This document shows, in pieces, positions 55,978-64,000 of a stretch of 64,000 nucleotides of DNA (position 1 is its first letter; the number at the start of each line of letters is the position of its first letter). The translations under genes were made by a program, and so were the position numbers. Source of the DNA: Roseisalinus antarcticus (lineage in GTDB: Bacteria; Pseudomonadota; Alphaproteobacteria; Rhodobacterales; Rhodobacteraceae); contig NZ_FWFZ01000012.1 of the NCBI RefSeq assembly GCF_900172355.1, positions 41,993 to 105,992 on the forward strand, given 5' to 3'. The notes under the pieces were generated by a model, which was not told the DNA's origin, did not search any database, and was given only the letters and a program-made list of their open reading frames with translations.

Positions 55978-56946
55978 CTACCAGCGCAGGACGGCCGCGC
56001 CCCAGGCAAGCCCGCCGCCGATGGCGACGGAAACCACCAGGTCGCCCGGCTTGATCTGGCCGCGCTCGACCCCGACCGACAGGGCCAGCGGGATGGACGC
56101 GGCCGAGGTGTTGCCGTGTTCCTGGATGGTGACGACGACCTTGTCCATCGACACGCCCAGCTTTTCCGCGAGGGGCTGGATGATGCGGATGTTGGCCTGG
56201 TGCGGCACGACCCAGTCGATGTCCTCCGGCGCCAGCCCGGCCTTGGCCAGCGCCGTGCCGGCGGTCGCCGAGAGCTTTTCCACCGCGTGACGGAAGACTT
56301 CCTTGCCCTGCATCCGCAGCACGCCGGACGAGCCCGTGGAAATGCCCCCGTCGACATAAAGCAGGTCGCGGTAGCGCCCGTCGGAATGCAGGTCGGTGGA
56401 CAGGATGCCGCGGTCCTCGGGGGTACCCTCGCCCTCGGCCGCTTCCAGCAGGACTGCGCCGGCGCCGTCGCCGAACAGCACGCAGGTGGAGCGGTCGGTC
56501 CAGTCCATGATCCGGCTGAAGGTCTCGGCCCCGATCACCAGGATCCGGTCGGCCTGGCCAGACAGGATGATCGCGTTGGCGTTGGCCATCGCATAGACAA
56601 AACCCGCGCAGACCGCCTGGACGTCGAAAGCGAAGCCGTTGGTCATTCCCAGGGCATTTTGCACCATGGTCGCCGCCGAGGGAAACGTCAGGTCCGCCGT
56701 CGAGGTCGCGAGCACGATCACGTCGACCTCCGAGGCATCCACACCGGCCATGGCAAGCGCACGGCGCGCGGCCTCGGTGGCCAGCATCGACGTCGTCTCG
56801 CCCTCGGCCGCGAAGTGCCGCCGCTCGATCCCCGAGCGGGAGCGGATCCAGGCGTCCGACGTCTCCAGCGTGTTTTCGAATTCCGCGTTCGGAACCACGC
56901 GCTCCGGCAGGTAATGCCCGACCCCCTTGATGACAGCCCGTCTCAC
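55978..56946 (-). CDS. fabH: 3-oxoacyl-ACP synthase III (FabH-like)
   Basis: A 322-residue ketoacyl synthase III. The catalytic triad is visible: Cys in DVQAVCAGFVYAMAN, His in VVPHQANIRIIQPL, Asn in QEHGNTSAASIPLAL. The GTG at 56946 (VRRAVIKGVGHYLPERVV) has AAGGA 8 bases upstream. FabH starts fatty acid synthesis by joining acetyl-CoA or another starter acyl-CoA with malonyl-ACP. In most Rhodobacteraceae the housekeeping copy lies next to plsX; here it stands alone, next to an MDR, an acyl-CoA synthetase and a thioesterase. It could use a special starter unit, but all catalytic residues fit ordinary FabH. Confidence 0.85.
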   Translation of the reverse strand: MRRAVIKGVGHYLPERVVPNAEFENTLETSDAWIRSRSGIERRHFAAEGETTSMLATEAARRALAMAGVDASEVDVIVLATSTADLTFPSAATMVQNALGMTNGFAFDVQAVCAGFVYAMANANAIILSGQADRILVIGAETFSRIMDWTDRSTCVLFGDGAGAVLLEAAEGEGTPEDRGILSTDLHSDGRYRDLLYVDGGISTGSSGVLRMQGKEVFRHAVEKLSATAGTALAKAGLAPEDIDWVVPHQANIRIIQPLAEKLGVSMDKVVVTIQEHGNTSAASIPLALSVGVERGQIKPGDLVVSVAIGGGLAWGAAVLRW

Positions 56947-57217
56947 TTTGTGTCGTCCTTGACCTGCCCCAATCCGCCGTTGTCCGGGTACGGTCGCGCT
57001 GCGCCGCCGAGGGTACCCTGGCCGAAGTCCGTTAACGAAATCCCGCTTGGGTGACGCGATAGGTCAGATTCCCGCGATCTGCAACTCTGGCGACCGCCCA
57101 ACTGCGCTGGAATCCCCGGGGCTCGCCGCGCTGCTGGCCCGGGACACCGGCCGCGAATGTGAGGGCGCACCTTGCCCGAGGCGCTTGCCGGTTGGGCTCG
57201 CGCTACTGAACGGCCGG
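56947..57217. other. Intergenic region between fabH and the GntR regulator
   Basis: These 271 bases separate fabH (whose promoter must be here) from the end of the GntR gene. No strong hairpin with a T run and no consensus promoter stand out, and short open frames show no domain pattern. Confidence 0.4.
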
Positions 57218-57976
57218 TCAGGACAGACCCATATGGCGGGCCAGCGCCTGGTCGAGATGGGCCTTGAGCGCGGCATCGGCCCGCTCCAGGTCGCGGTCGG
57301 CGCAGGCGACGAGCACGGCGATATGCTCGTCCACCGAATGCAGCGCCAGCGGCGGTGTCATCCGACGGTCGAGCCGCACCAGCCGCAGATAGTGCCGGAT
57401 CCGACGGTGGCTCGAATCGATCAGCGGGTTCTGAAAGCTGCCGACGATGAGCTCGTGCAGCTTCTCGGCCTCTTCCAGCCCCGCAAGCTCTGCCGCGCCC
57501 AGTCCGTTGTCGCGAATCCGCCCAGCCAACGCGCGCTGACGGTCAAGCTCTTCCGCTATGGTCTCGTCCTGGGCGGTTTCGGCGAAGAATCGCACCGCCG
57601 GCCGTTCGATGATGCTGCGGAACTGGTAGGTGGAGCGGGTAAGCTCCAGCCCCGGCCGCACGAACTCGATGCCCGAGCGGGGATGGATCTTCAGCATGCC
57701 CTCGGTTTCCAGCACCCGCAGCGCGTCGCGCAAGGGCGCAACCGGAATGTCCAGCAGATCCACGAGCTTGGACTGCGAGACGAAGGCGCCCGCCGGCAGT
57801 TTCCGCGCGAAAAGCCCCTCCAGGATCCGCTCGTAGGCGACATCGCTCAGGCGTTTCTGCGGGGCCTGTCCGTCACCCCGGCGCGACGTTGGTGCTTGCG
57901 CCTCTTCGTAATCTGTCAAACTAACATCTTCATCTGATATATCAGTTGGGCCAAGTAGACCATCAATCAATGACAC
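57218..57976 (-). CDS. GntR-family (FCD) regulator of the sugar-acid locus
   Basis: A 252-residue regulator with winged-helix DNA-binding part (AYERILEGLFARKLPAGAFV and the helix LVDLLDIPVAPLRDALRVL) and a C-terminal FCD domain. The HTH core is typical though the usual R-T-P is replaced by VAPLRDAL. No good ATG exists: GTG 57976 is the longest start and overlaps the divergent enolase-superfamily gene by 7 bases; TTG 57919 is an alternative and would free the palindrome at 57934-57945 as operator. It probably represses the plus-strand unit and responds to a sugar acid. Confidence 0.8.
   Translation of the reverse strand: MSLIDGLLGPTDISDEDVSLTDYEEAQAPTSRRGDGQAPQKRLSDVAYERILEGLFARKLPAGAFVSQSKLVDLLDIPVAPLRDALRVLETEGMLKIHPRSGIEFVRPGLELTRSTYQFRSIIERPAVRFFAETAQDETIAEELDRQRALAGRIRDNGLGAAELAGLEEAEKLHELIVGSFQNPLIDSSHRRIRHYLRLVRLDRRMTPPLALHSVDEHIAVLVACADRDLERADAALKAHLDQALARHMGLS
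57934..57945. promoter_or_regulatory. Perfect 12-bp palindrome CTGATATATCAG, candidate operator
   Basis: CTGATATATCAG is self-complementary and stands in an AT-rich island between the divergent GntR and enolase-superfamily genes, 25 bases before the ATG of the latter. FCD-type GntR proteins bind AT-rich palindromes of this size. If the regulator starts at GTG 57976 the palindrome is inside its coding frame, so a downstream start (TTG 57919) may be the real one. Confidence 0.55.
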
Positions 57977-59142
57977 TGGCAGATTTTCAAATCACGCGCT
58001 ACCAGTTCCGAGGCGACCGCCCCATCGGCGACAGCCAGGTCCGGTCAGAGGTCGTCCATGTCGCGGCGCTCGAGCTGATCGACGATGCGGGGCGCAGCGG
58101 CCTGGCCTTCATCCAGTCGCTGTTCGTGACCCTGCCGTCGCAGACGGAGCTGGAGCGTCTGTTCGCCGCCGAATGGTGGCCGGCGCTGCAGGGGCGGCCC
58201 GCCGCCGGGCTGGTGCACAAGGTCGGCAAGCCGCGCGGCGGCCGGAACCGGCCCGCGATGCTGCCCGCCGGCGAGGCGGTGCAGGTCGCGCTCTGGGATC
58301 TCTTCGGCAAGCAGATGGACATGCCGCTCTGGCGGCTGCTGGGCGGGGAGGAAGACCGTGCTTCTGTGCCCTGCTACGCCTCGGGCCTCGATTTCCACCT
58401 GGACGACGATGCCTTCTGCGAGCTTTTCGGCACTGCCGACGCGCTGGGCTACAGCGCCTTCAAGATCAAGGTCGGCCACGCCGATTTCGACCGCGACCTG
58501 CACCGGCTCGACCTCTTGCGCCGCAGCGTGCGCAAGGGCGCGACTGTCATGATCGACGCCAACGAGGCGTGGGGCGCGAAAGAGGCCCTGATGAAGATCT
58601 AGGCGATCCAGGCGGCGGGCCACGACCTGCTGTGGGTCGAGGACCCGATCTGCCGCGACGATTTCGAGGGGCTGCACATGCTGCGCGCCGCGACGCCGCG
58701 CACCATGATCAACTCCCGCGAATACCTTGGCGCCAGCGGCAAGCGGGCGCTGATGATGGCCGGTGGCACCGACATCCTGAACGTGCATGGCCAGGTCACC
58801 GACGTCATGCGCGTGGGGTGGCTCGCGGCCGAGATGTCGATCCCGGTCACCGTCGGCAACACCTTCCTCGAGGTCGGCGTGCATGCCGCCTGCGCCCTGC
58901 CCGAGGTGGGCTGGCTCGAATACTCGTTCCAGAACTTCGACCACCTCGTCGACGAACCGATGCGCATCTCAGAGGGCCGCATTCACGCCCCCGAACGGCC
59001 CGGTCACGGGCTGGTGCTGAACGAGGCCACCCGAACCCGCGACGCGATGCCCGAGATCCTGCCCGATGCGCAGCTTGGTCCCGCGCCGCCGAACCCGAGG
59101 CTCACCCCGCCGCCCCACGCGGCGCATTCACGAACGGCCTGA
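57970..59142 (+). pseudogene. Mandelate racemase/enolase-superfamily dehydratase, interrupted by an in-frame TAG
   Basis: Read through, this is a 390-residue enzyme of the mandelate racemase group with ATG 57970 (MTLADFQITRY). The stop TAG at 58600-58602 (LMKI-stop-AIQAAGHD) is in the same frame; one base change (for example GAG) would restore it. On both sides the protein is well conserved: AFKIKVGHADF (catalytic Lys region), MIDANEAWG and WVEDPI (metal ligands), SREYLG (third ligand region) and FLEVGVHAACALP (catalytic His). Such enzymes dehydrate sugar acids. It leads a unit with a sugar ABC transporter. Either a sequence error or a nonsense mutation; without repair no active enzyme is made. 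Confidence 0.75.
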
Positions 59143-59170
59143 CCGGCCGCACATATCTGGGAGGATACCT

Positions 59171-60408
59171 ATGACACGCAACATGTTGACCGCTTCGGCG
59201 ATCGCCCTCGCCACGGCCCTTCCGGCCGCCGCGCAGGAGCTGACGATCTGGGATTGGAAGTCGGGCGATCCGGTCGCCTCCAGCTACTACGACGCGGTGC
59301 GCGCGCCCTTGCCGTCAGCCACCCGGCCGTCGAGCTGAATTTCGTCATGCAGCCCAATGACCAGTACTACACGCTGCTGGGCACCGCGCTCAGCTCCGGT
59401 CAGGGGCCCGACCTGTTCCTGCTGAACGGCGGTGCGCAGGCCCGTGCGCGGATGGACGCGCTGACCGATGTGACCGCCAGCGCCGACGGCCTGGTCGGCC
59501 TTGCCGAGTTCGAAAGCCCCGAGGGCGCCGTCATGGCCCTGCCGATCACGATCCAGGGCTTCGTCGTCTACTACAACAAGGCCCGCTACGAAGAGGCCGG
59601 CCTCGACCCCGACGCCCCGCCGCAGACCTGGGAAGAGCTCGTCTCCGTCTGCGAGGCGATCACCGCAGCGGGTGAGGTGCCCTGCTTCTCGCTGGGCAAC
59701 AAGGAAGGCTTTGCGGCGGAATTCTTCCTGTCGGCCATCGCCGCCTCGACCCTGACGGACGAACAGCACTCGGCCTTCGCCGCGGGCGATCTTGCGTGGT
59801 CGAGCCCCGAGATCTCCGAAATCCTGTCGCTCTGGGTCGAGACCAACGACATGGGCTGGTATCCGCGCGGTGCCAATTCAACCGCCAAGTTCATGGATGA
59901 ATACGAGCAGTTCATGCGCGGTGACGCGGCCAACACCATCGGCCTTCTGTCCGACGTGGCCCACTGGAAGCAGTTCGAGGATTTCCTCGGCGCCGAGGGC
60001 CTGGGCGTCTACCGCCACCCGGCGCCCGACATGGTCTCCGACCACCCGATGATGCCCGTGGCGGGCGGCATCGGCTACGGCGTGAACGCGGCCTCGGCGA
60101 AAGCCGATCTCGCGCTGGAGCTGGCGCAGACGCTGGCCGCGGCCGGGCCGATCCAGACCTTCGTCAACGACGCGGGCGTGGTGCCGGCCAACACGATGGT
60201 CGACACCTCGGGCCTGTCGAGCCCCGCCGCCGGCACCATCCTCGGCTGGCTCGACGGGTCCAGCGCCCAGATGGCCCATGCCAACGTCACCGCCGAGGAA
60301 CTGGCCGAGTGGCACCGCCAGTCGCAGCTTCTGCTGAACGGCGAGACCACCGTCGCGGACGCCGCCGCGCGGATGGACGAGGTTCAGGCCGCGGCCCATG
60401 GCGGCTGA
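59171..60408 (+). pseudogene. Sugar ABC transporter substrate-binding protein, frameshifted
   Basis: ATG 59171 has GGAGG 7 bases upstream and opens a signal peptide (MLTASAIALATALPAAAQEL) and the start of a family 1 binding protein (TIWDWKSGDPVASSYYDAVR). The frame then derails to PLPSATRPSS and stops at 59338. The sense continuation AVSHPAVELNFVMQPND lies one frame over and stays open for the rest of the protein, with GPDLFLLNGGAQARARM, LPITIQGFVVYYNKARYEEA and QTWEELV. A base missing in GCGCGCGCC at about 59298-59310 explains this. The joined protein has about 412 residues, normal for such proteins. Its stop overlaps the first permease by 11 bases. Sequence error or real decay; the gene is otherwise well kept. 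Confidence 0.75.
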
Positions 60409-61330
60409 TCCGGCCCGGACGACCGCCCGGCCGGGCGCGGCGCCCCGTCGCCGCCGCGTCCGGCCCGGCGCACGGGAGGAGCGTCGCTTTGCGGCGCTCT
60501 TCCTGCTGCCAGCCGTGTTGCTGGTGGTGGTCTTCCGCATCTGGCCGCTGGCCTGGGGCTTCTGGCTGTCGCTGACCGACGCCGAGGGCCTGGCAGAACC
60601 GAATTTCATCGGGCTCGAAAACTACGTCGAGATGGCGGGCGACCCGAATTTCCTCGCCTCGATGAAGAACACCGGCATCCTGCTGCTGACGCTGCCTGTG
60701 TGGATCATGCTGCCGATGATCCTGGCCACGCTCATCCACCTCGGCGTTCCGGGCGGCAAGCTCTACCGGTCGGTCTATTTCTTTCCCGCCGTGCTGTCGT
60801 CGGTCATCGTGGGCTCCATCTTCAACGTGGTGCTGCGCTATGACGGGGCACTGAACGCGGGGCTCGAGTTCTTCGGCATCCCCGCTCTGGACTGGCTGGG
60901 CAACGGGTCGACGGCGCTCTTGTCGCTTATCACCGTGCAGCTTTGGGCCACCTTCGGGATGAGCCTTCTGATCTTCCTCGCCGGTCTCGCCACAGTCTCG
61001 CAAGAGATGATCGAGGCGGCGCGGCTCGACGGCGCGAAGCTCTGGGCGCTCTGGGCCTTCATCATCCTGCCGTCGCTGCGGCCGATCATCGAATTCGTGG
61101 CGGTGGTCACCACCATCGGCGTTCTGACCAACATGTTCGGCCTCATTTATGTGCTGACGGCGGGCGGGCCCGGCACCGCGACCACGCTGCCCGAATTCCT
61201 GATCTGGCTCGAACAGGGGCAGATGAACCGCCCCGGCTATGCCGCGGCACTCTCCATGGTGCTGTTCGTGCTGATGGCCGGGATCGCCTGGATCCAGATC
61301 CGCATCATGTCGCGCAACTCGGGGATATAG
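60398..61330 (+). CDS. Sugar ABC transporter permease (MalF/UgpA type)
   Basis: A 310-residue membrane permease of the carbohydrate CUT1 class with about six hydrophobic segments (first: FAALFLLPAVLLVVVFRIWP). The EAA loop that contacts the ATPase is EAARLDGAKLWALWAFIILP. The start overlaps the binding-protein stop by 11 bases. A basic 30-residue N-terminus precedes the first segment. It pairs with the following permease, four bases downstream. Confidence 0.9.
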   Translation: MAADPARTTARPGAAPRRRRVRPGAREERRFAALFLLPAVLLVVVFRIWPLAWGFWLSLTDAEGLAEPNFIGLENYVEMAGDPNFLASMKNTGILLLTLPVWIMLPMILATLIHLGVPGGKLYRSVYFFPAVLSSVIVGSIFNVVLRYDGALNAGLEFFGIPALDWLGNGSTALLSLITVQLWATFGMSLLIFLAGLATVSQEMIEAARLDGAKLWALWAFIILPSLRPIIEFVAVVTTIGVLTNMFGLIYVLTAGGPGTATTLPEFLIWLEQGQMNRPGYAAALSMVLFVLMAGIAWIQIRIMSRNSGI

Positions 61331-61334
61331 CACC

Positions 61335-62168
61335 ATGGCCCGCACCAGCCACCGCGAGCGCAGGTTGCTCCGGATCCTGTCGATCCCGATGTTCCTGCTG
61401 GCGCTCACCTGCGTCTACCCGATCTTCTTTTCGGTGAACAACGCGCTGAAGACCAACCGCAACTACATCCTCGACCGGTTCGGCGTGGTGTCAGATTTCA
61501 CCTTCGACAACTTCGTGCAGGCCTGGACCCGGTCGAACCTCGACAGCTACTTCTGGAACTCGGTGATCGTCACCGTGGGCGCTGTGGCGCTCCTGCTGCT
61601 GGTGTCGTCGCTGGCGGGCTTCGCACTCGCCGTGCTGCGGTTTCCCATGCGCAAGCTGGTGTTCATCGTGATCCTCGCGTCGCTGATGATCCCGGTGCAG
61701 GTGGTGCTGGTGCCGTTCTACCAGACCATCATCGGGCTGGGGCTGCTCAACACCCGCATCGGCCTGATCCTGAGCTACACGGCGTTCTTCCTGCCCTTCT
61801 CGGTCTACCTGATGACGGCCTTCTACGCCGGCTTGCCCCGCGAACTGGTCGAGGCCGCGCGGATCGACGGGGCCAGGCTGTTGCAGGTCTGGTGGACCAT
61901 CATGCTGCCGCTGGGCAAGCCCGCGCTTATCACGCTGGGCATCCTCAACACGCTTTATTGCTGGAACGACGTGCTGATTTCGCTGCTGGTGCTGCAGGAC
62001 GAACGCACGCTGATGGTCGGCATCGCCGCGCTGCGCGGGGAATACACCACCAACGTGCCGCTTCTGTCGGCGGGCATCGTGCTGGCCGCGGCCCCCATCG
62101 TCATCCTCTACGTCGTCTTCCAGCGCCGCATCGTCAACGGCATCGCCGTCGGCGCTGTCAAAGGATAG
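61335..62168 (+). CDS. Sugar ABC transporter permease (MalG/UgpE type)
   Basis: A 277-residue second permease of the CUT1 class. About six hydrophobic segments include FLLALTCVYPIFFSVNNAL and LASLMIPVQVVLVPFYQTII, and the EAA loop reads EAARIDGARLLQVWWTIMLP. It begins 4 bases after the first permease and ends 6 bases before the ATPase gene, so all belong to one transcript. Confidence 0.9.
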   Translation: MARTSHRERRLLRILSIPMFLLALTCVYPIFFSVNNALKTNRNYILDRFGVVSDFTFDNFVQAWTRSNLDSYFWNSVIVTVGAVALLLLVSSLAGFALAVLRFPMRKLVFIVILASLMIPVQVVLVPFYQTIIGLGLLNTRIGLILSYTAFFLPFSVYLMTAFYAGLPRELVEAARIDGARLLQVWWTIMLPLGKPALITLGILNTLYCWNDVLISLLVLQDERTLMVGIAALRGEYTTNVPLLSAGIVLAAAPIVILYVVFQRRIVNGIAVGAVKG

Positions 62169-62174
62169 GACCAG

Positions 62175-63230
62175 ATGTCCCAGATCGAACTTCATTCCGT
62201 CAGCAAGGCCTTCGCGGGCGTTCAGGTGATCCACGACGTGGACCTCAAGGTGAACACCGGCGAGCTGGTGGTTTTCGTCGGCCCCTCGGGCTGTGGCAAG
62301 TCCACGCTGTTGCGGATGATCGCCGGGCTGGAGGAGATCACCGCCGGCGAGCTGGAAATCGGCGGCAGGAACATGACCGAGGCAGAGCCCTCGGACCGCG
62401 GCATCGCCATGGTGTTCCAGTCCTACGCGCTTTATCCGCACATGTCCGTGGCCGACAACATGGGCTTCAACCTGCGCATGTCGCGTCGGCCCAGGGCCGA
62501 GATCGCCGAGAAGGTCGCGAAGGCCGCCGAGATCCTGCAGCTGACCGAGCTTCTGGACCGCAAGCCCGCGGCTCTGTCGGGCGGCCAGCGCCAGCGTGTC
62601 GCCATCGGTCGGGCCATCGTGCGCGTTCCGCAGGTGTTCCTGTTCGACGAGCCGTTGTCGAACCTCGACGCCGAACTGCGGGTGCAGACCCGGGTGGAGA
62701 TCGCCAAGCTGCACGCGCAGCTCGGCAACACGATGATCTATGTCACCCATGACCAGACCGAGGCCATGACCCCCGCGAACCGCATCGTCGTGCTGCGCGC
62801 CGGGCGGGTAGAGCAGGTTGGCAAGCCCGTCGACCTCTACGAGGACCCCGACAACGCCTTCGTCGCCGGTTTCATCGGCTCGCCACGGATGAATTTCCTC
62901 GACGCCCGCGTCACCGGCCCCGCCGAGGTGGAGGTTGCCGGCGTCACCGTTCCCCTGTCGCTCGCTTCGACGCTGACGGTCGGGGACCGGCTCTCCTTCG
63001 GCATCCGGCCCGAGCATCTGGGCGAGGGCGGCTCCGTCGCGCTGCCCTGCGAGGTCGACCTGGCCCAGCGCCTTGGCGCCACGACCTACATCCACGGCGC
63101 ATTGTCGAGCGGCGAGCGTGTGGTGGCGGAACAACGCAAGGGTCTGGCCGAGGGGGCAAGCCAGATCGACCTGCAGTTCGATCCGACCTTCGGGCGGCTC
63201 TTCGGGGCGGACGGCCTGCGCATCCGCTGA
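62175..63230 (+). CDS. Sugar ABC transporter ATPase (MalK/UgpC type)
   Basis: A 351-residue ATPase. Walker A is GPSGCGKST, the Q-loop lies in [19 protein letters not shown], the signature is [15 protein letters not shown], and Walker B is [15 protein letters not shown] with the His in VTHDQTEAM. After about residue 235 a C-terminal OB-fold (TOBE) domain follows, as in MalK and UgpC. It should power uptake by both permeases. The gene closes the sugar-acid transporter unit. Confidence 0.93.
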   Translation: MSQIELHSVSKAFAGVQVIHDVDLKVNTGELVVFVGPSGCGKSTLLRMIAGLEEITAGELEIGGRNMTEAEPSDRGIAMVFQSYALYPHMSVADNMGFNLRMSRRPRAEIAEKVAKAAEILQLTELLDRKPAALSGGQRQRVAIGRAIVRVPQVFLFDEPLSNLDAELRVQTRVEIAKLHAQLGNTMIYVTHDQTEAMTPANRIVVLRAGRVEQVGKPVDLYEDPDNAFVAGFIGSPRMNFLDARVTGPAEVEVAGVTVPLSLASTLTVGDRLSFGIRPEHLGEGGSVALPCEVDLAQRLGATTYIHGALSSGERVVAEQRKGLAEGASQIDLQFDPTFGRLFGADGLRIR

Positions 63231-63339
63231 CCCCCCCCGGTCCGAAGACCCACGGATGACGGTGTCGGCGGGCACGCCCTTTCACAGGTCGGTCGGCTGC
63301 GTCCTAGGCTCATTGCGACTGGCGTGGGCCAGACTGGAA

Positions 63340-63637
63340 CGTGCCGGACCTCAGCCAGCATTGACATCGCCAGTCCTTGCCCTGGTGGAGCGGGGCCCCG
63401 GAACCCCATGGCCGATGCCACCGGGATCAAGGACGAGGACGAGGACGAAGCCGGGAGGAGCGCCCGACGGCGGAAACCAGTGTTGGACGGGGCGGTCGCG
63501 CAGAAACGAAGTGGGACCGCGTCAAACTGCTTGGCCAGGGCCTCACCGCCCGGGACTTCGACCGGCAGGTGGCGAAGCTGCAGGTCCGGATCGCGGCGCT
63601 CAACCGATACGCCGGTCTCGGATTACCTGTCGGATAG
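63340..63637 (+). pseudogene. Decayed IS5-type transposase remnant
   Basis: Two frames hold recognisable pieces of an IS5-family (IS903-like) DDE transposase. One reads GAGPRNPMADATGIKDEDED, matching the segment with the first catalytic Asp (family pattern VDSTGIK.EGEGEW). The other, shifted by one frame and after a large internal deletion, reads KLLGQGLTARDFDRQVAKLQ and then VRIAALNRYAGLG, the C-terminal signature. The middle catalytic region is missing, so it is inactive. No clear terminal inverted repeats were found. Confidence 0.65.
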
Positions 63638-64000
63638 GTCCGCCCGGGGAACCGGGAGGCACGATCACATCCCAGTTTGCGCAAGGAACCCGCCGGAAGC
63701 CTCGAAAACGGCCCACCGCCCCGTTCATGGGCCAGGCAAGCAATCCGGCGACACGGACGGGCAGCGTTCACATATGCCTTTCGGCTCGGATCATCCGATG
63801 CCTGGAAGGTCGGTCTGCTGTTGATGTCAATCGCCCCGACAGGCAGGTGAACTGCACTATCCCGACCGAGGTAGTCGCCCGTGAATTCCTCGATTATGCG
63901 GCTACGCGGCGATCAGCTGTTGCGCTGTACGGCGTCGTCGGATTGCCGACGTTGTAGAGACGGCAGAGGATCCAGACGAAAAGCAACCTGATCCAGGCTG
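63638..64000. other. Right end of the window with no recognisable gene
   Basis: These 363 bases lie after the transposase remnant. Several short open frames exist on both strands but none shows a domain, a ribosome site or a continuous conserved pattern. Composition is slightly less GC-rich than the genes upstream. It may contain further mobile-element debris. Confidence 0.4.

Noticed and set aside
58600..58602. TAG decoded as pyrrolysine
   Set aside because: No pylTSBCD genes and no methylamine methyltransferase context; a point mutation or error is simpler.

Overview
The window is GC-rich (roughly two thirds G+C by eye), densely packed, and most neighbouring genes overlap by ATGA or sit a few bases apart. 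A tripartite tricarboxylate transporter (TctABC), GntR/FCD and LysR regulators, a molybdenum hydroxylase, HyuA/HyuB and a giant LEPR-XLL-type surface protein all point to an alphaproteobacterium, most likely of the Rhodobacteraceae/Roseobacter type. That assignment is inference from gene content. I saw no rRNA, tRNA, CRISPR array or replication origin.

Region 1 (1-28662, minus strand) is one enormous gene, still open at base 1. It carries two apparent single-base frameshifts, near 19144-19147 and 1722-1723. Joined, it encodes more than 9,500 residues: a LEPR-XLL-like N-terminal motif, four clusters of RTX-like Gly/Asp repeats, flagellin-IN-like modules, thousands of residues of parallel beta-helix-like repeats, an embedded zinc-protease motif (HEMGHAIGLDH), and at least seven copies of a separate H-G-F/Y-Y-V repeat.

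Region 2 (28844-32241) is a minus-strand unit of a GntR/FCD regulator, tcuA and tcuB (tricarballylate-type oxidation), ending in a strong hairpin that overlaps the tcuB stop codon. It diverges from Region 3 (32242-37640, plus strand), which encodes a CoxMSL-type molybdenum hydroxylase, a decarboxylase-like protein of the 4,5-dihydroxyphthalate decarboxylase (Pht5) type, and a CoxG-like protein.

Region 4 (37660-51384, minus strand) is a long catabolic block. Read in transcription order it is TctC, TctA, TctB, a 3-hydroxyisobutyrate dehydrogenase-like reductase, a full-length ThDP decarboxylase, a split ThDP decarboxylase (sulfopyruvate/phosphonopyruvate decarboxylase type), an aldehyde dehydrogenase, HyuA, HyuB, RidA and a LysR regulator. 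Regions 2-4 look like an island that imports a carboxylate, hydroxylates and decarboxylates it, opens an amide or lactam ring, and feeds the fragments through 2-oxoacid decarboxylation and aldehyde oxidation. The substrate cannot be read from the sequence.

Region 5 (51710-56946, minus strand) holds an AbrB-family membrane protein, a PaaI-like thioesterase, an acyl-CoA synthetase, a medium-chain quinone oxidoreductase-like protein and a stand-alone FabH. Region 6 (57218-63230) is a sugar-acid locus: a GntR/FCD regulator diverging from a mandelate racemase/enolase-superfamily gene and a sugar-type ABC transporter. The enolase gene has an in-frame TAG and the binding-protein gene has a frameshift. 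A decayed IS5-type transposase follows at 63340-63637. The last 363 bases hold nothing I can recognise.

The four lesions in otherwise well-conserved genes raise the question of sequence error versus real decay, and I flag them individually.
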